64,000 nt of DNA. Source: Eubacterium_B sp034180045 (lineage in GTDB: Bacteria; Bacillota; Clostridia; Peptostreptococcales; Anaerovoracaceae). Below the pieces are notes generated by a model. The model was not told the DNA's origin. It did not search any database and was given only the letters and a program-made list of their open reading frames with translations. Each line of letters begins with the position of its first letter. Position 1 is the stretch's first letter. The stretch covers positions 1-64,000 of the forward strand of contig JAXFOY010000005.1 in assembly GCA_034180045.1 (NCBI GenBank). Reading direction: 5' to 3'. The translations under genes were made by a program, and so were the position numbers. Shown here one piece after another: positions 42,749 through 52,165 of the stretch.

Positions 42749-44890
42749 ATGACAAAAAATAAATTACTTAAAATCAGTACAGCAACGCTTTCTTTATCGC
42801 TTGCGTTCGTAGCAGCGTTTTCTTCTTTCAATTTGAGGACGGCGTCAGCAGCGGAGTTTTTGCCGATAGGGACAGAAACTTTCCCGGATGAAGGATTTAG
42901 AAACTATGTAAAACAGGAGTTTGATAAAGACAAAGATAGCAGGTTAACGCAGGAAGAAATAAAGGCGGCAAAATCGATAGATGCATATGTGATTTCATCG
43001 CCAATTAACGATTTGAAAGGGATTGAATATTTTACAGAGCTTGAAACTTATAGCAATAACAACGAAGAATCGAAAGTACAGAGCCTTGACTTTTCAAATC
43101 TAAAAAAGCTGAATAAGGTAGAGGCAAAAAGCGGAAGCATAAAAAGCGTTAATTTAAGCGGCTGTGAAAATCTGCTTGAGCTTGACTTGGATAATAATAA
43201 GGATTTGGATAAAGTGGAGTTGACAGGCTGTAAAAACCTGAAAAAAATAAGCATGATTAATTCAGGCGTAGACACTTTGAATCTAGCTGATGCGAGCATG
43301 CTTGAGGATGTGGAATTATCCGGCAGTCCTAAGCTTACAGGAGTGAATTTCGGAGTGCATTCAAACCTAAAAAAACTGAATCTGAAAGACGCACCTGTAG
43401 GAAACATAAGCGTAAAAAATATGCCTGCGCTCGAAGTTTTGAATATGAGCAACACAAGGGCAGATAAAATTGATATTTCAGGCAATCCTAAATTGGATAG
43501 CCTCGATTTGAGCTATAACAATATCGCAGAGCTTGACATTTCAAAAAACCCGCTTTTACGATTTTTAATCGCATCAGAAAATAAACTTAATAAATTTACA
43601 TCAAAAGAAAATAGTAATTTGAATTTGATGGACTTGTCGGAAAATGAATTGACCGGAGTAGATATAAGCAAATTTCCTAACCTCGAGTTTCTGGGAGCAG
43701 GACAAAATCGCATCGTATCGGTAGACGCTTCCCAAAATCAGAAGCTTAAGCGTTGGGAGTTTTGGACTGATAAAGTGACCGCTAAAGTTGACACGGAAGG
43801 TGTACTTGATATGAAATCGGTAGACGCTCAGTTTGATATGTCAAAAGTTTCAAACTGGGCTAATGCGGAGAGAATTGCGGGAACAACTAAAATCAAAGTA
43901 AATAAAGATGCCAAGGATATATCGTTTAGCTATAAGTCAAATATACAGGGGCTCGATGATGCAAGAAATAAACTCAATATAAAGAGAAGCGAAGATGAGC
44001 AGGAGGCTTATACAAAGAGAATTGCAGGAGCGAATCGATATGAGACCTCTCTTAAAGTAGCTGATGAGCTCAAGGAAACTTACAGGTTAGAAAAATTTGA
44101 CACCGTAATAGTTACAAACGGAGACAATTATGCAGATGCACTTTCAGGAGCATATTTGGCAAAGCTCAAAAAAGCGCCGCTGCTGCTCGTAAATGAACAC
44201 AATATATCTGAAACGACCGAATACATCAAAAAGAATTTAGAACCCGGTAAAAAAGTTTATCTTTTAGGCGGAACCGCGGTTGTGCCGGAGACTATAAGAA
44301 CAAGTCTTGAAGGAAACTTTGAAATAAAGCGACTCGCAGGCGCAGACAGGTTTGAGACAAATATTTCAATACTAAGAGAGGCCGGAGTAGATAAGGAAGA
44401 TTTGCTTATTTGTTCAGGATACGGCTTTGCAGATAGCCTTGCGGCATCAGCGTCAGGGAAACCTATCTTACTGGTAGGGGAAAGCCTTAGTGATGAGCAG
44501 ATTGGATATCTCAGCAGCATCAAGACAAGAGATTATATCGTTATAGGCGGTAAAATTTCTGTGAAAGAGACTGTTGAAAGAAAACTCAAGGAGCTAGGAA
44601 AAACTGAAAGAGTATTCGGCGCAAATCGATACGAAACTTCAGTTGAAATTGCAAATAAATTCTTCAAAAAGCCGAAGCTTGTCGTTTCGGCATATGGCGA
44701 TAACTTCCCGGACGGTTTATGTGGTGGCGTTTTGGCAGAAGCTCTTGGAGCTCCGCTACTACTTGTAAATGATTTAAGCACCGAAGATGCCGGCAAGTAT
44801 ACTAAAGATAACAATATAAAGAGACAAATTATCCTTGGAGGTAAAGCCAACATATCAGATCTGGCAGCCGGAAAAATCCTTAATAAATAA
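42749..44890 (+). CDS. Cell-surface protein with leucine-rich repeats and three CWB2 repeats
   Basis: 713-residue exported protein. A signal peptide (about 1-34, ending near SAAE) is followed by an EF-hand-like loop (DKDKDSRLTQEE) and the FPDEGFRNYV block common to clostridial surface LRR proteins. Residues about 90-360 form leucine-rich repeats (for example LSGCENLLELDLDNN). The C-terminal third holds three cell-wall-binding type 2 (PF04122) modules starting near 423 (RIAGANRYETS), 527 (RLAGADRFETN) and 621 (RVFGANRYETS), which anchor proteins to anionic wall polymers as in Clostridioides difficile. The probable role is adhesion or matrix contact; the ligand is unknown. Confidence 0.9.
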   Translation: MTKNKLLKISTATLSLSLAFVAAFSSFNLRTASAAEFLPIGTETFPDEGFRNYVKQEFDKDKDSRLTQEEIKAAKSIDAYVISSPINDLKGIEYFTELETYSNNNEESKVQSLDFSNLKKLNKVEAKSGSIKSVNLSGCENLLELDLDNNKDLDKVELTGCKNLKKISMINSGVDTLNLADASMLEDVELSGSPKLTGVNFGVHSNLKKLNLKDAPVGNISVKNMPALEVLNMSNTRADKIDISGNPKLDSLDLSYNNIAELDISKNPLLRFLIASENKLNKFTSKENSNLNLMDLSENELTGVDISKFPNLEFLGAGQNRIVSVDASQNQKLKRWEFWTDKVTAKVDTEGVLDMKSVDAQFDMSKVSNWANAERIAGTTKIKVNKDAKDISFSYKSNIQGLDDARNKLNIKRSEDEQEAYTKRIAGANRYETSLKVADELKETYRLEKFDTVIVTNGDNYADALSGAYLAKLKKAPLLLVNEHNISETTEYIKKNLEPGKKVYLLGGTAVVPETIRTSLEGNFEIKRLAGADRFETNISILREAGVDKEDLLICSGYGFADSLAASASGKPILLVGESLSDEQIGYLSSIKTRDYIVIGGKISVKETVERKLKELGKTERVFGANRYETSVEIANKFFKKPKLVVSAYGDNFPDGLCGGVLAEALGAPLLLVNDLSTEDAGKYTKDNNIKRQIILGGKANISDLAAGKILNK

Positions 44891-44935
44891 AAATAAATCA
44901 TCCACACGTTCAACATGGAGATGGTCATCTATTAC

Positions 44936-44971
44936 AAAACAGCGCAGCGAATATTCGCTGCGCTGTTTTAT
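44936..44971. terminator. Bidirectional terminator between the surface protein and aminopeptidase P genes
   Basis: A 34-base perfect inverted repeat built on ACAGCGCAGCGAAT, flanked by A and T runs so that it works on both strands. It overlaps the stop codon of the minus-strand gene. Confidence 0.85.
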
Positions 44972-46722
44972 ATGCTTTTCGTTTGTGTCTTTAGCCATAT
45001 TCTTACGTCTTCATCAAGCATAGGAGAAAGTATTTCATAAACTTTCTTATTATAACTGTTTAGATATTTACGTTCACTGTCACTTAGCATTTCCGGGATT
45101 ATAGCCTCCGGCTCGTAAGGACATAAAGTCAGCATTTCAAAGCAAAGCAACTCGTCGTCATTTTCACATTTCTTACAAAGAATTTCGTTTTCGATTCGTA
45201 TTCCGAATTCGTTTTCTATGTATACTCCGGGTTCATCGCTTGTAATCATACCGGGCTTAAGTTCATAGCTGTTTGGTTTCTTACTTATGCTTTGAGGTCC
45301 TTCATGTACAGACAGAACATGTCCGACTCCGTGACCGGTTCCGTGATTGTAATCAAGTCCGATTTCGTTAAGAGGACCTCGTGCCAAAGAGTCCAAAGAG
45401 GAACCCGTTGTGCCTTCTGAAAAACGAGCCATAGCAAGGTCGAGATGCCCGCGCAGCACCGCTGTGTAATATCTTTTCATCTTGTCTGAGAGAGGACCCA
45501 AGGCAATGGTTCTCGTTATATCGGTTGTGCCGTTTAGGTATTGTCCACCTGAATCGACCAGTATGAAGCCCTCTGCCTCAAGCGTAGCATTGCTCTCAGG
45601 GGTTGCGGAATAGTGTACTATAGCGCCGTTTGCCATATAGCCTGCGATAGTATCAAAGCTGAGATCCAAAAAGCCTTCCTGTTTTTTTCTTTGAGATTCT
45701 AAGTAGTCGGAAATCGACATCTCGCTCAGCTCTTCTGTCCCTATCGTTTTCTTAAGCCAATAGATGAAGTTGACCATGGCAAGACCGTCGCCTATATGGG
45801 CTTTTTTTGTTGCTGCGATTTCAATTTCATTTTTTACGGCTTTAAGCAAACTTACCGGTGAGATTGAATCTATCACCTTACAACTTGGCGGCAGGCTTTT
45901 AACTAAAGAATATGAAGCGGTATCAAAGTCAACCAGGACACCGGCAGTAATAGGTATCTTTTTTATATCATCAAATATGCTGAGATAGTCTTTTACAGTA
46001 ACCCCGTTTTGTTGCAAATACTCATCGCTCTCATCGCGGAACTTATACACGGTAACAGAATCAGGTGATATCAAAGTAAAGGAAAAGAACACCGGAGTTC
46101 GCTTGACATCGCTGCCGCGCAGGTTATATAGCCAGGCGTTTTCCTCAAGACCGGTAATCAAATGGTAATCCGCAGCTTTCTCAAACATTGCGTCTCTAAC
46201 TTTTGCTATTTTTTTTCCAAAATCCATTCCGCTTGATTCTTTGGATAAACGCCAAACCGGATTTCCCGAAAGACTTGGTCTGCCTTCCCAAATTTGACTT
46301 GGTAGGTCTAAATCAAATTGTGTATCAGCACCGCATTTGTCGGCTACAGCTTTATAAGTTTGACCTTGACGGCATGACAACATACGACCGTCAAGAGCGA
46401 GAACATCTCCCTTTTTTAGATTTTGAAGCAAGAAAGCATCTATCTCGGGAACGCCGGCTTCACCGGATTTCATAAGTGTTATGCCGCTGTTTTCCAGCTG
46501 TTTAGCTGCTTGAAGGAAGTATCTGCCGTCAGTCCAAAGATAAGCGGAATCTTGATTTACTACGAGTGTTCCGGCAGAACCGGTGAAACCCGAAATATAC
46601 TCCCTGCTCTTAAAATATTCGTTTATATACTCAGAACCGTGAAAATCGTTAGTAGGTACGATATATGTGCTTATATTCTGTTTTTGCATTAGCTTTTGCA
46701 GTAATTCCAACTCTTTTCTCAT
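44968..46722 (-). CDS. Xaa-Pro aminopeptidase (M24 family)
   Basis: 584-residue metallopeptidase removing N-terminal residues before proline. Two creatinase-type N-terminal domains precede the pita-bread catalytic domain; the metal ligands can be located in FILVDSGGQYLNGTTDITR (Asp pair), HGTGHGVGH (His), and the Glu-containing SDEPGVYIENEFGIRIENE region. The size matches the large bacterial/eukaryotic aminopeptidase P1 group. The start at 46722 has AGGAG on the minus strand; the longer frame to 46752 begins inside the ribosome-site region. It does not overlap its neighbours. Confidence 0.92.
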   Translation of the reverse strand: MRKELELLQKLMQKQNISTYIVPTNDFHGSEYINEYFKSREYISGFTGSAGTLVVNQDSAYLWTDGRYFLQAAKQLENSGITLMKSGEAGVPEIDAFLLQNLKKGDVLALDGRMLSCRQGQTYKAVADKCGADTQFDLDLPSQIWEGRPSLSGNPVWRLSKESSGMDFGKKIAKVRDAMFEKAADYHLITGLEENAWLYNLRGSDVKRTPVFFSFTLISPDSVTVYKFRDESDEYLQQNGVTVKDYLSIFDDIKKIPITAGVLVDFDTASYSLVKSLPPSCKVIDSISPVSLLKAVKNEIEIAATKKAHIGDGLAMVNFIYWLKKTIGTEELSEMSISDYLESQRKKQEGFLDLSFDTIAGYMANGAIVHYSATPESNATLEAEGFILVDSGGQYLNGTTDITRTIALGPLSDKMKRYYTAVLRGHLDLAMARFSEGTTGSSLDSLARGPLNEIGLDYNHGTGHGVGHVLSVHEGPQSISKKPNSYELKPGMITSDEPGVYIENEFGIRIENEILCKKCENDDELLCFEMLTLCPYEPEAIIPEMLSDSERKYLNSYNKKVYEILSPMLDEDVRIWLKTQTKSI

Positions 46723-46804
46723 ATTTTCTCCTATAATTTTACAAATAACCATGTTGAATACGCAGATAACTTATAAATAAAACACCGGGTGGAGTGTAAT
46801 TGTT

Positions 46805-47341
46805 TTAGTAAGGCTTTTTGTCTATTCTGAGTGCTCTTTGTACATAGTAAGCCAAAATGCCGATGATTATTCCGCTGATTATTCCTGAAAACATTAATAC
46901 CGGTAAGTACATAAACATTCTCAGGTCGGAAACTATAACTGATGCGACAAGGATTTGTCCGATATTGTGCGCTACTCCTCCTGCCATGCTCACTCCTACC
47001 ATGCTGAATAAATCAGCCTTTTTTAGAATCCACATGACGGAGAGGCTGAGAATTCCACCTGATAAGGCGTAAAGCGCACCGAAGATTCCGTTGAACAACA
47101 AACCGCTGACAATAATTCTTATTACATTGATGGACATCGCATGTTTGAAGTCAAATCGGTATAAGGCGATGAGCACTGCCAGATTTGCAATTCCGAGCTT
47201 TATACCGGGGATTGCTACCGGCACGGGTATGACGGCCTCAACATAAGAGAAGATTAAGGCAAGCGCGGCAAGCAGTGAAGCCATGGCTATACGCTGTGTC
47301 TTGGATTGGTTAAAGGAGGCTGATTTATTGTGAGATAACAT
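46805..47341 (-). CDS. Gx transporter family protein (HepI/EetB-like)
   Basis: 178-residue membrane protein with five to six helices, of the Gx transporter / heptaprenyl diphosphate synthase component I-like family (PF07456). PVPGIKLG-type sequence (VAIPGIKLGIANL) and the C-terminal SGIISGIIIGILAYYVQ are typical. Proteins of this family sit beside NusG-II and ApbE proteins in extracellular electron transfer loci of Gram-positives (EetB). ATG 47341 with AGGTG seven bases upstream is chosen. It overlaps the NusG-II gene by 17 bases, so the pair is coupled. Confidence 0.82.
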   Translation of the reverse strand: MLSHNKSASFNQSKTQRIAMASLLAALALIFSYVEAVIPVPVAIPGIKLGIANLAVLIALYRFDFKHAMSINVIRIIVSGLLFNGIFGALYALSGGILSLSVMWILKKADLFSMVGVSMAGGVAHNIGQILVASVIVSDLRMFMYLPVLMFSGIISGIIIGILAYYVQRALRIDKKPY

Positions 47342-47696
47342 CGTATTCACCTGCCTTTCCTTCAATAACCACTACAAGTTTATTAGGCAAGCAGACCAAG
47401 CTCTGGTGAGTGCCTGAAATCGCACCCTGTTTAACACATACCTGATTTTTGCAACTTGATTCGCTGACTTGCACCTTTCCGTTTTTTATGGTAACCTTAT
47501 TCATGTGTCCGTTCTTTTCGACTGTAATTGTCCGGTCGACTTTGAGGTCGTATTTTCCGTATATCTCACCGTTGACTTTGACTATAACCTTATCTCCGGA
47601 TTCGTTTCCGACAAAGGCGAAATATGACAGAGCGCAACCGATGATAACGAGACAAACAAATAGTATAATATCAGCTTTTTTTATAATTTGGAACAA
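47325..47696 (-). CDS. NusG domain II-containing membrane-anchored protein (EetA-like)
   Basis: 123-residue protein with one N-terminal membrane helix (about 8-28, ADIILFVCLVIIGCALSYF) and an extracytoplasmic NusG-II-like beta domain carrying the family motif SSCKNQVCVKQG. The best start is TTG at 47696 with AGGAG seven bases upstream; an ATG at 47726 would put the ribosome site inside the reading frame. Its first base pair is shared with the ApbE start codon on the opposite strand. Similar proteins (EetA) are paired with Gx transporters in electron transfer loci; the function is not established. Confidence 0.8.
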   Translation of the reverse strand: MFQIIKKADIILFVCLVIIGCALSYFAFVGNESGDKVIVKVNGEIYGKYDLKVDRTITVEKNGHMNKVTIKNGKVQVSESSCKNQVCVKQGAISGTHQSLVCLPNKLVVVIEGKAGEYDVISQ

Positions 47697-48775
47697 TGGA
47701 GTTCTCCTTAGATAATATGGTAACACGAAATAAATCGATTAAGTTCATACTTACAGTTTTTTTGGTACTTTGTATCATTATATCACAGACAGCTTGCAGC
47801 AAAAAGTCAAATCCTACTCAGAACATAGATCCTGTCCAAAAGGGAGGTTTTTATCTGGATACGGTTTGTAATATTACGATATACCAAATGGATAAAATGT
47901 CAGAAAGCAGTGCAAATGAGGTAATCGACGGGGCATTTAAGCTATGCGAAAAATACGAGAATTTGCTGAGCAAGACCAGAGAGTCAAGCGATGTGTATAA
48001 GGTGAATCATGCAGGCGGCAAGGCTGTAGAGTGTGACGATGAAACCGTTCTTATAATACGCAAAGCGATTGAATATGCGAAACTTTCCGAAGGTAAATTC
48101 GATGTGACTATCGGGCAGGCTACAGACCTTTGGAATTTTCAACCTGAGGGCGGAGAAGGGAAGATTCCGGAACAGAGTGCCCTAAATGAAGCGCTTAAGC
48201 ACGTTGACTACAGACAAATACAGATAGACGGAAAAATGATAAGTCTAAGTGATCCAAAAGGAGAAATTGATCTTGGAGGTATTGCCAAAGGATATATAGC
48301 AGATAAAGTCAGCGAGTATCTAAAGAAAAAAGGTGTTAAAGGTGCGGTAGTTGACCTTGGAGGAAATATCTCAGTTATAGGATACAAAGCGGATGAAACC
48401 GAGTTTAGAATAGGTATTCGCAATCCGTTTGGAGAAGCGGGAAGTATTATCGGAGCTATAAATGCTCATGATAAAAGCTTGGTTACATCGGGTACATATG
48501 AGCGTTCGTTCAAATTTGACGGAAAACTGTATCACCATATCCTGGATGTAAAAACCGGGTATCCGGTAGAAACAGACTTGGCTTCGGTAACTATAATAGG
48601 TGCAGGTAATGCCGGCATAGATTGTGATTCGCTTGCTACAACATGTTTGGTTTTGGGCGAAGAAAAAGCAAAAGCCCTCATCGAATCACTGGACGGGTTT
48701 GAAGCCATTTTTGTGCAAAATGACGGTACAATCACAACGAGCAAAGATCTAAAGGGCTTTGAAGCTACAAAATAA
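47696..48775 (+). CDS. apbE: FAD:protein FMN transferase ApbE (lipoprotein)
   Basis: 359 residues from 47696, or 352 from ATG 47717. A hydrophobic leader ends in lipobox SQTAC, so the enzyme is a membrane-anchored lipoprotein acting outside the cell membrane. ApbE transfers FMN from FAD to Thr/Ser in SGAT-type motifs, here RnfG, RnfD and possibly the exported protein at 63001. The FAD/metal-binding segment IDLGGIAKGYIADKV and the C-terminal HHILDVKTGYPV and DCDSLATTC blocks are typical. It is divergent from the NusG-II gene with start codons overlapping at base 47696. Confidence 0.93.
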   Translation: MEFSLDNMVTRNKSIKFILTVFLVLCIIISQTACSKKSNPTQNIDPVQKGGFYLDTVCNITIYQMDKMSESSANEVIDGAFKLCEKYENLLSKTRESSDVYKVNHAGGKAVECDDETVLIIRKAIEYAKLSEGKFDVTIGQATDLWNFQPEGGEGKIPEQSALNEALKHVDYRQIQIDGKMISLSDPKGEIDLGGIAKGYIADKVSEYLKKKGVKGAVVDLGGNISVIGYKADETEFRIGIRNPFGEAGSIIGAINAHDKSLVTSGTYERSFKFDGKLYHHILDVKTGYPVETDLASVTIIGAGNAGIDCDSLATTCLVLGEEKAKALIESLDGFEAIFVQNDGTITTSKDLKGFEATK

Positions 48776-48812
48776 TAATCCGAAAATACTCAGGATGTTC
48801 GGGACTTTGGGC

Positions 48813-50204
48813 TTAAGAAGCAGTCCATCGCACAGCGAGTTTGTGTATCATTTCATCAAGTAAATTCATAGGTATCTGATTGTAATAAAAAATCAGCTGC
48901 CTATTTTTTTCACTTAAATTTTGGTTTTTGCTTAAGGCAGCAACATTAAGCCTGAGAGATTCCGCTTCAGAGCACAGAGTTTCAGGCGATTTGTCGGATT
49001 TGACATTTAAGATAATATTGATGCCGGATCTTGTATCTTTGGCGAATATAAAATCCTTTCCGTACTTTGCAAATGCTGCCAATGCAATTTGGAGCTTTTG
49101 GGCGTAAAGGCTTCTAAGGCGCCTTATATTTGTATAGTAATATCCATCTTCCATGAACAGAGCAAGGCTAAGCTGCTCCGTCTTTGAACATGTTTGTGTA
49201 TAGTTTGCCTTGATACTTTGGTATATATCCGCCATCTTAGGCGGTAGAATCATGTAACTTATTTTTATTGCAGGGAAAAGTGTAGACGAAAAAGAGCCTA
49301 AGTACACCACGCAGTTATTTTTGTCAAGCCCCTGTAAGGCGGGTATAGGTTTGCCGAAGTAGCGAAGCTCACTGTCGTAGTCGTCCTCCAAAATTATACT
49401 GCTGTTTTTCTGTGCCCAGGAGAGAAGACGATACCTGCTGGAAATTGACATAACTGAGCCTGTAGGGAACTGATTGGCAGGGCTTACATATACGGCGGAA
49501 GCTATGTTTACAGGGAGCATATCCACGTTTATTCCGTCATTTATGACAGGTATTTTGCTGATTCCGAAACCGTTGTCCTGGAAAATCTTTTGAATCGGCA
49601 TATATCCGGGATCTTCTGTGCAAATAAAGCCTATGTTCATGCGCCTAAGAATGTGACAGAGATGATTTGTCAGCTGCTGCGTGCCGGCACCGATGACAAC
49701 CTGTGACGGATTTGACAAAACCCCTCTTGATGAGTACACATACCTTGAAATTTCATAGCGCAAAGCCTCTTCACCCTGCACATCACTTTCAAACAATAGA
49801 AGCTGCGGATATTCGTTAAAGACCCTGGATGTACATTTTTTCCATTTTTGGAAATCAAATGCGGAAAGGTCATAGAGATATTTTGAGTTGTCAAATGTGT
49901 ATTCGGATAAATCAAAGATGTTCGGTTCATGTATCTCATTTGCCTCTACAAAACTTTCAATCCTGGAGACATAAAAGCCTGACTGAGGTTTGCTGGTGAT
50001 ATAGCCTTCAGTTAAAAGTTGATTGTATGCCTGTTCAGATGTCGTAACTGAAATTCCGCTATTATCGGCAAGCTTTCTCAGAGAGGGGAGTTTTTCGCCC
50101 GCATGAAGGTTTCCGTTGAGTATTTCGGATTTGATATGTCTATATAATTGAATGTATAGTGGAATATTATCACTTTTTCTTTTACGTGCTACAAAAGGTT
50201 TCAT
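48813..50204 (-). CDS. MocR-family GntR/aminotransferase-like regulator (PLP lysine missing)
   Basis: 463-residue regulator with an N-terminal GntR winged helix (IPLYIQLYRHIKSEILNG, then PSLRKLADNSGISVTTSEQA) joined to a fold type I aminotransferase-like domain, as in PdxR and GabR. PNDLxxx-like and EDDYDSELRYFGKP core blocks are present. In the loop that normally reads GTFSKTLFP the sequence is GSFSSTLFPAIKISY, so the PLP-binding Lys is Ser307; the ligand may differ or be bound non-covalently. It converges on apbE and is divergent from ecfA1. The target gene is unknown. Confidence 0.87.
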   Translation of the reverse strand: MKPFVARKRKSDNIPLYIQLYRHIKSEILNGNLHAGEKLPSLRKLADNSGISVTTSEQAYNQLLTEGYITSKPQSGFYVSRIESFVEANEIHEPNIFDLSEYTFDNSKYLYDLSAFDFQKWKKCTSRVFNEYPQLLLFESDVQGEEALRYEISRYVYSSRGVLSNPSQVVIGAGTQQLTNHLCHILRRMNIGFICTEDPGYMPIQKIFQDNGFGISKIPVINDGINVDMLPVNIASAVYVSPANQFPTGSVMSISSRYRLLSWAQKNSSIILEDDYDSELRYFGKPIPALQGLDKNNCVVYLGSFSSTLFPAIKISYMILPPKMADIYQSIKANYTQTCSKTEQLSLALFMEDGYYYTNIRRLRSLYAQKLQIALAAFAKYGKDFIFAKDTRSGINIILNVKSDKSPETLCSEAESLRLNVAALSKNQNLSEKNRQLIFYYNQIPMNLLDEMIHKLAVRWTAS

Positions 50205-50447
50205 CGCGCCCCCAACTAAACTGTATACTAAAATATTTGACTAATTGTAACTTTATTAAGATACACTATGGTGATATTATATACTCTGCAATATAAAAGT
50301 CAATCCCGTAAGGATTAAGCTCGCGTACTTGTTGCAAGAACAGCTCTTTTGTTGTAGGATAATAATGTTGAATTATGTTTATTTTTCAATTTAATGTATA
50401 TAGATACTAAATAGGCGGCAATGTAGAATAGCTGTCGGGACGGAATT

Positions 50448-51287
50448 ATGGGAAATATAATAAAGATAGATAATTTGTTTTTTGAATATCCACAGGATGA
50501 GGGAGATACTCCCAAGCAAGCGATAAAAGGTCTTAGCCTTGAGATTGAAGAAGGCTCATTTACTGCGATTATAGGTCAAAACGGCTCGGGAAAGTCAACG
50601 CTTGCCAAAAATCTTAACGGACTGCTTTTGCCCAGCGAAGGCGCAGTTTACGTTGCCGGAATGGATACAAGAGATAGTGAACTTATATGGGATATAAGGC
50701 AGACTGCCGGAATGGTTTTTCAAAATCCGGATAATCAGCTCGTATCTGCCATAGTTGAAGACGACGTTGCCTTCGGTCCCGAAAATATCGGCATAGACCC
50801 TGTGGAAATCAGAGCTAGAGTCGACAGAGCGCTCGAGGCGGTAAAGATGGGAAAATACAAGCGTAAGGCGCCGCATCTGCTTTCGGGCGGTCAAAAACAG
50901 CGAATTGCTATAGCCGGTGTAGTAGCTATAAAACCCAGATGCATAATTTTTGATGAGCCGACGGCAATGCTTGATCCGCGAGGCCGCAAAGACATCATGG
51001 AAATCATCAAAACTTTGCACGATGAGGGGATAACTGTTATTCTCATCACACATTTTATGGATGAAGCTGTAAGGGCGGATAGAGTGGTAATAATGGATAA
51101 GGGCGAAGTTTTGGTTGACGGAAGCCCTGAATATGTTTTTTCTCAGGATAAGCTGATAAAGTCAGCGAGGCTTGACGTGCCTATGGCGGCAGAGATTGCC
51201 ATATATCTAAGAGAAAACGGAATAGATGTGCCACCGGATGTCGTTACCGCAGAAAGGCTAAAAGAATTCATATGTCAATACAAGTAA
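50448..51287 (+). CDS. ecfA1: ECF transporter ATPase EcfA1
   Basis: 279-residue ATPase of an energy-coupling factor vitamin/metal importer. Walker A GQNGSGKST (about 44-52), Q-loop in GMVFQNPDNQLVSAIVEDDV, signature LLSGGQKQR and Walker B IIFDEPTAMLDP are visible. The FQNPDNQ sequence is characteristic of EcfA1. It overlaps ecfA2 by 16 bases. No substrate-binding S component is adjacent, which is usual for the shared group II core that serves several S proteins. The upstream 50205-50447 gap has no riboswitch that I recognise. Confidence 0.94.
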   Translation: MGNIIKIDNLFFEYPQDEGDTPKQAIKGLSLEIEEGSFTAIIGQNGSGKSTLAKNLNGLLLPSEGAVYVAGMDTRDSELIWDIRQTAGMVFQNPDNQLVSAIVEDDVAFGPENIGIDPVEIRARVDRALEAVKMGKYKRKAPHLLSGGQKQRIAIAGVVAIKPRCIIFDEPTAMLDPRGRKDIMEIIKTLHDEGITVILITHFMDEAVRADRVVIMDKGEVLVDGSPEYVFSQDKLIKSARLDVPMAAEIAIYLRENGIDVPPDVVTAERLKEFICQYK

Positions 51288-52165
51288 AAAATTTAACACA
51301 TATATATAGCAAAGGTATGCCTGATGAACAGCTTGCACTTGACAATGTCAGCTTTGAGATAGCAGACGGAGAGAAAATAGCTGTAATAGGACACACAGGC
51401 TCGGGAAAGTCAACCTTGATGCAGCACCTAAACGGTATAATAAAACCGAGCTCGGGACAGATAATCGTAGGAGATACGGATATTACAAATCCCAACACGG
51501 TAATGCGTGATGTGAGGCGTAAAGTAGGCTTGGTGTTTCAATATCCGGAATACCAACTATTTGAAGAAAGTGTAATTCAAGACGTTGCCTTTGGTCCCAA
51601 AAACCTCGGATTATCCGGTGAAGAAATAGATATTAGAGTGAGAGAGGCTATTGAACTTGTAGGTCTTGACTATGATGAAATAGGAAAGCGTTCACCTTTT
51701 GAGCTTTCAGGCGGTCAGAAAAGGCGTGTAGCTATCGCAGGTGTAATTGCGATGAGACCGGAAATTTTGATTTTGGATGAGCCGACGGCAGGGCTTGACC
51801 CGGGGGCTCATAAGGAGATTCTTAATATGATTGAGAAAATCCACGAAGCACAAAAAAATATAATAATATTTGTGAGTCATAATATGACGGATGTAGCTGC
51901 GATTGCTGACCGCATTATAGTTATGGACGAAGGCAAAATTTTGATGATGGGAACACCAAAAGAAGTATTTTCTCAACATGAACGTCTCAAAGCTTCAGAC
52001 CTTGATGTGCCGCCTGTTACGGAACTTATGAATCAAATCGCGGCAGAAGGGGTTAATATCCCTAAGGATATTTTGAGTATTGAGGATGCAAAGCGGGTAC
52101 TTCTTGCGCATTTATTGACTGACAGTCATAATGTCAAGAATGCAGAAGGAGTAATAAATGATTAG
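51272..52165 (+). CDS. ecfA2: ECF transporter ATPase EcfA2
   Basis: 297-residue second ATPase of the ECF core. Walker A GHTGSGKST (about 36-44), FQYPEYQLFEESVIQDVAFG around the Q-loop, signature LSGGQKRRVAIAG and Walker B ILDEPTAGLDPG. FQYPEYQLF separates EcfA2 from EcfA1. The two ATPases would form a heterodimer with EcfT. It overlaps ecfT by 8 bases. Confidence 0.94.
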   Translation: MSIQVKNLTHIYSKGMPDEQLALDNVSFEIADGEKIAVIGHTGSGKSTLMQHLNGIIKPSSGQIIVGDTDITNPNTVMRDVRRKVGLVFQYPEYQLFEESVIQDVAFGPKNLGLSGEEIDIRVREAIELVGLDYDEIGKRSPFELSGGQKRRVAIAGVIAMRPEILILDEPTAGLDPGAHKEILNMIEKIHEAQKNIIIFVSHNMTDVAAIADRIIVMDEGKILMMGTPKEVFSQHERLKASDLDVPPVTELMNQIAAEGVNIPKDILSIEDAKRVLLAHLLTDSHNVKNAEGVIND

